From Pseudothermotoga sp. (GTDB lineage: Bacteria; Thermotogota; Thermotogae; Thermotogales; DSM-5069), in the NCBI GenBank assembly GCA_028276125.1, contig JAPYWY010000089.1:1-6611 (forward strand): a stretch of DNA of 6,611 nt. The letters are read 5' to 3'. Below the pieces are notes generated by a model. That model made no database searches. It was given only the letters and a program-made list of their open reading frames with translations, and was not told where the DNA came from. Position numbers and translations under genes: made by a program. Position 1 is the first letter of the stretch, and each line of letters begins with the position of its first letter. Below, piece by piece: positions 6,583-6,611 of this stretch.

Positions 6583-6606
6583 CGGGCGCCTCGTGGGCCC
6601 GTTTTT
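6583..6606 (+). terminator. Rho-independent terminator of the iol operon
   Basis: A GC hairpin starts 5 bp after the iolN stop. CGGGC (6583-6587) pairs with GCCCG (6597-6601), and CC (6589-6590) pairs with GG (6595-6596) across a single bulged G at 6588 and a TCGT loop. Five T residues (6602-6606) follow directly. This ends the iolM-iolG-iolN transcript, so no further inositol gene belongs to this operon. Confidence 0.85.
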
Positions 6607-6611
6607 GAGGG

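Overview
The window looks like a chromosomal carbohydrate-catabolism locus from a member of the Thermotogota, probably Pseudothermotoga or a related Thermotoga-like genus. This is inferred from the gene set (an IolM/IolG/IolN inositol module and a UxaE tagaturonate epimerase, both first characterised in Thermotoga maritima), short intergenic gaps, strong GGAGG-type ribosome binding sites, and roughly balanced base composition. The species cannot be fixed from sequence alone.

The layout is two divergent operons separated by a regulatory gap of about 227 bp (3192-3418). The minus-strand operon runs leftward: a DeoR-family repressor (2427-3191), the tagaturonate/fructuronate epimerase uxaE (940-2412), an SDR oxidoreductase resembling the YjmF/UxuB-type D-mannonate oxidoreductase (99-923), and the first 27 codons of an unidentified gene that leaves the window (1-83). 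These genes are 14-16 bp apart. The plus-strand operon holds a zinc-dependent MDR dehydrogenase iolM (3419-4606), the inositol dehydrogenase iolG (4620-5606) and the creatininase-family hydrolase iolN (5609-6577). It is closed by a Rho-independent terminator at the right edge.

The two arms read as halves of one route. IolG oxidises myo-inositol to 2-keto-myo-inositol, IolM oxidises it again, and IolN opens the ring to 5-keto-L-gluconate. In T. maritima IolO then epimerises that product to D-tagaturonate, but no iolO is visible here. UxaE converts tagaturonate to D-fructuronate, and the SDR would reduce that to D-mannonate, which feeds the 2-keto-3-deoxygluconate pathway. The locus therefore physically joins inositol breakdown to hexuronate breakdown with one step missing.

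The gap between the operons carries an extended -10 promoter for the repressor with a very short leader. It also has an imperfect palindrome with 12-13 bp arms over the expected iolM promoter, which is the best operator candidate, and a smaller CGAAA-N5-TTTCG repeat at the expected -35 position of the repressor promoter. I found no tRNA, rRNA, CRISPR array, insertion sequence or frameshifted gene.
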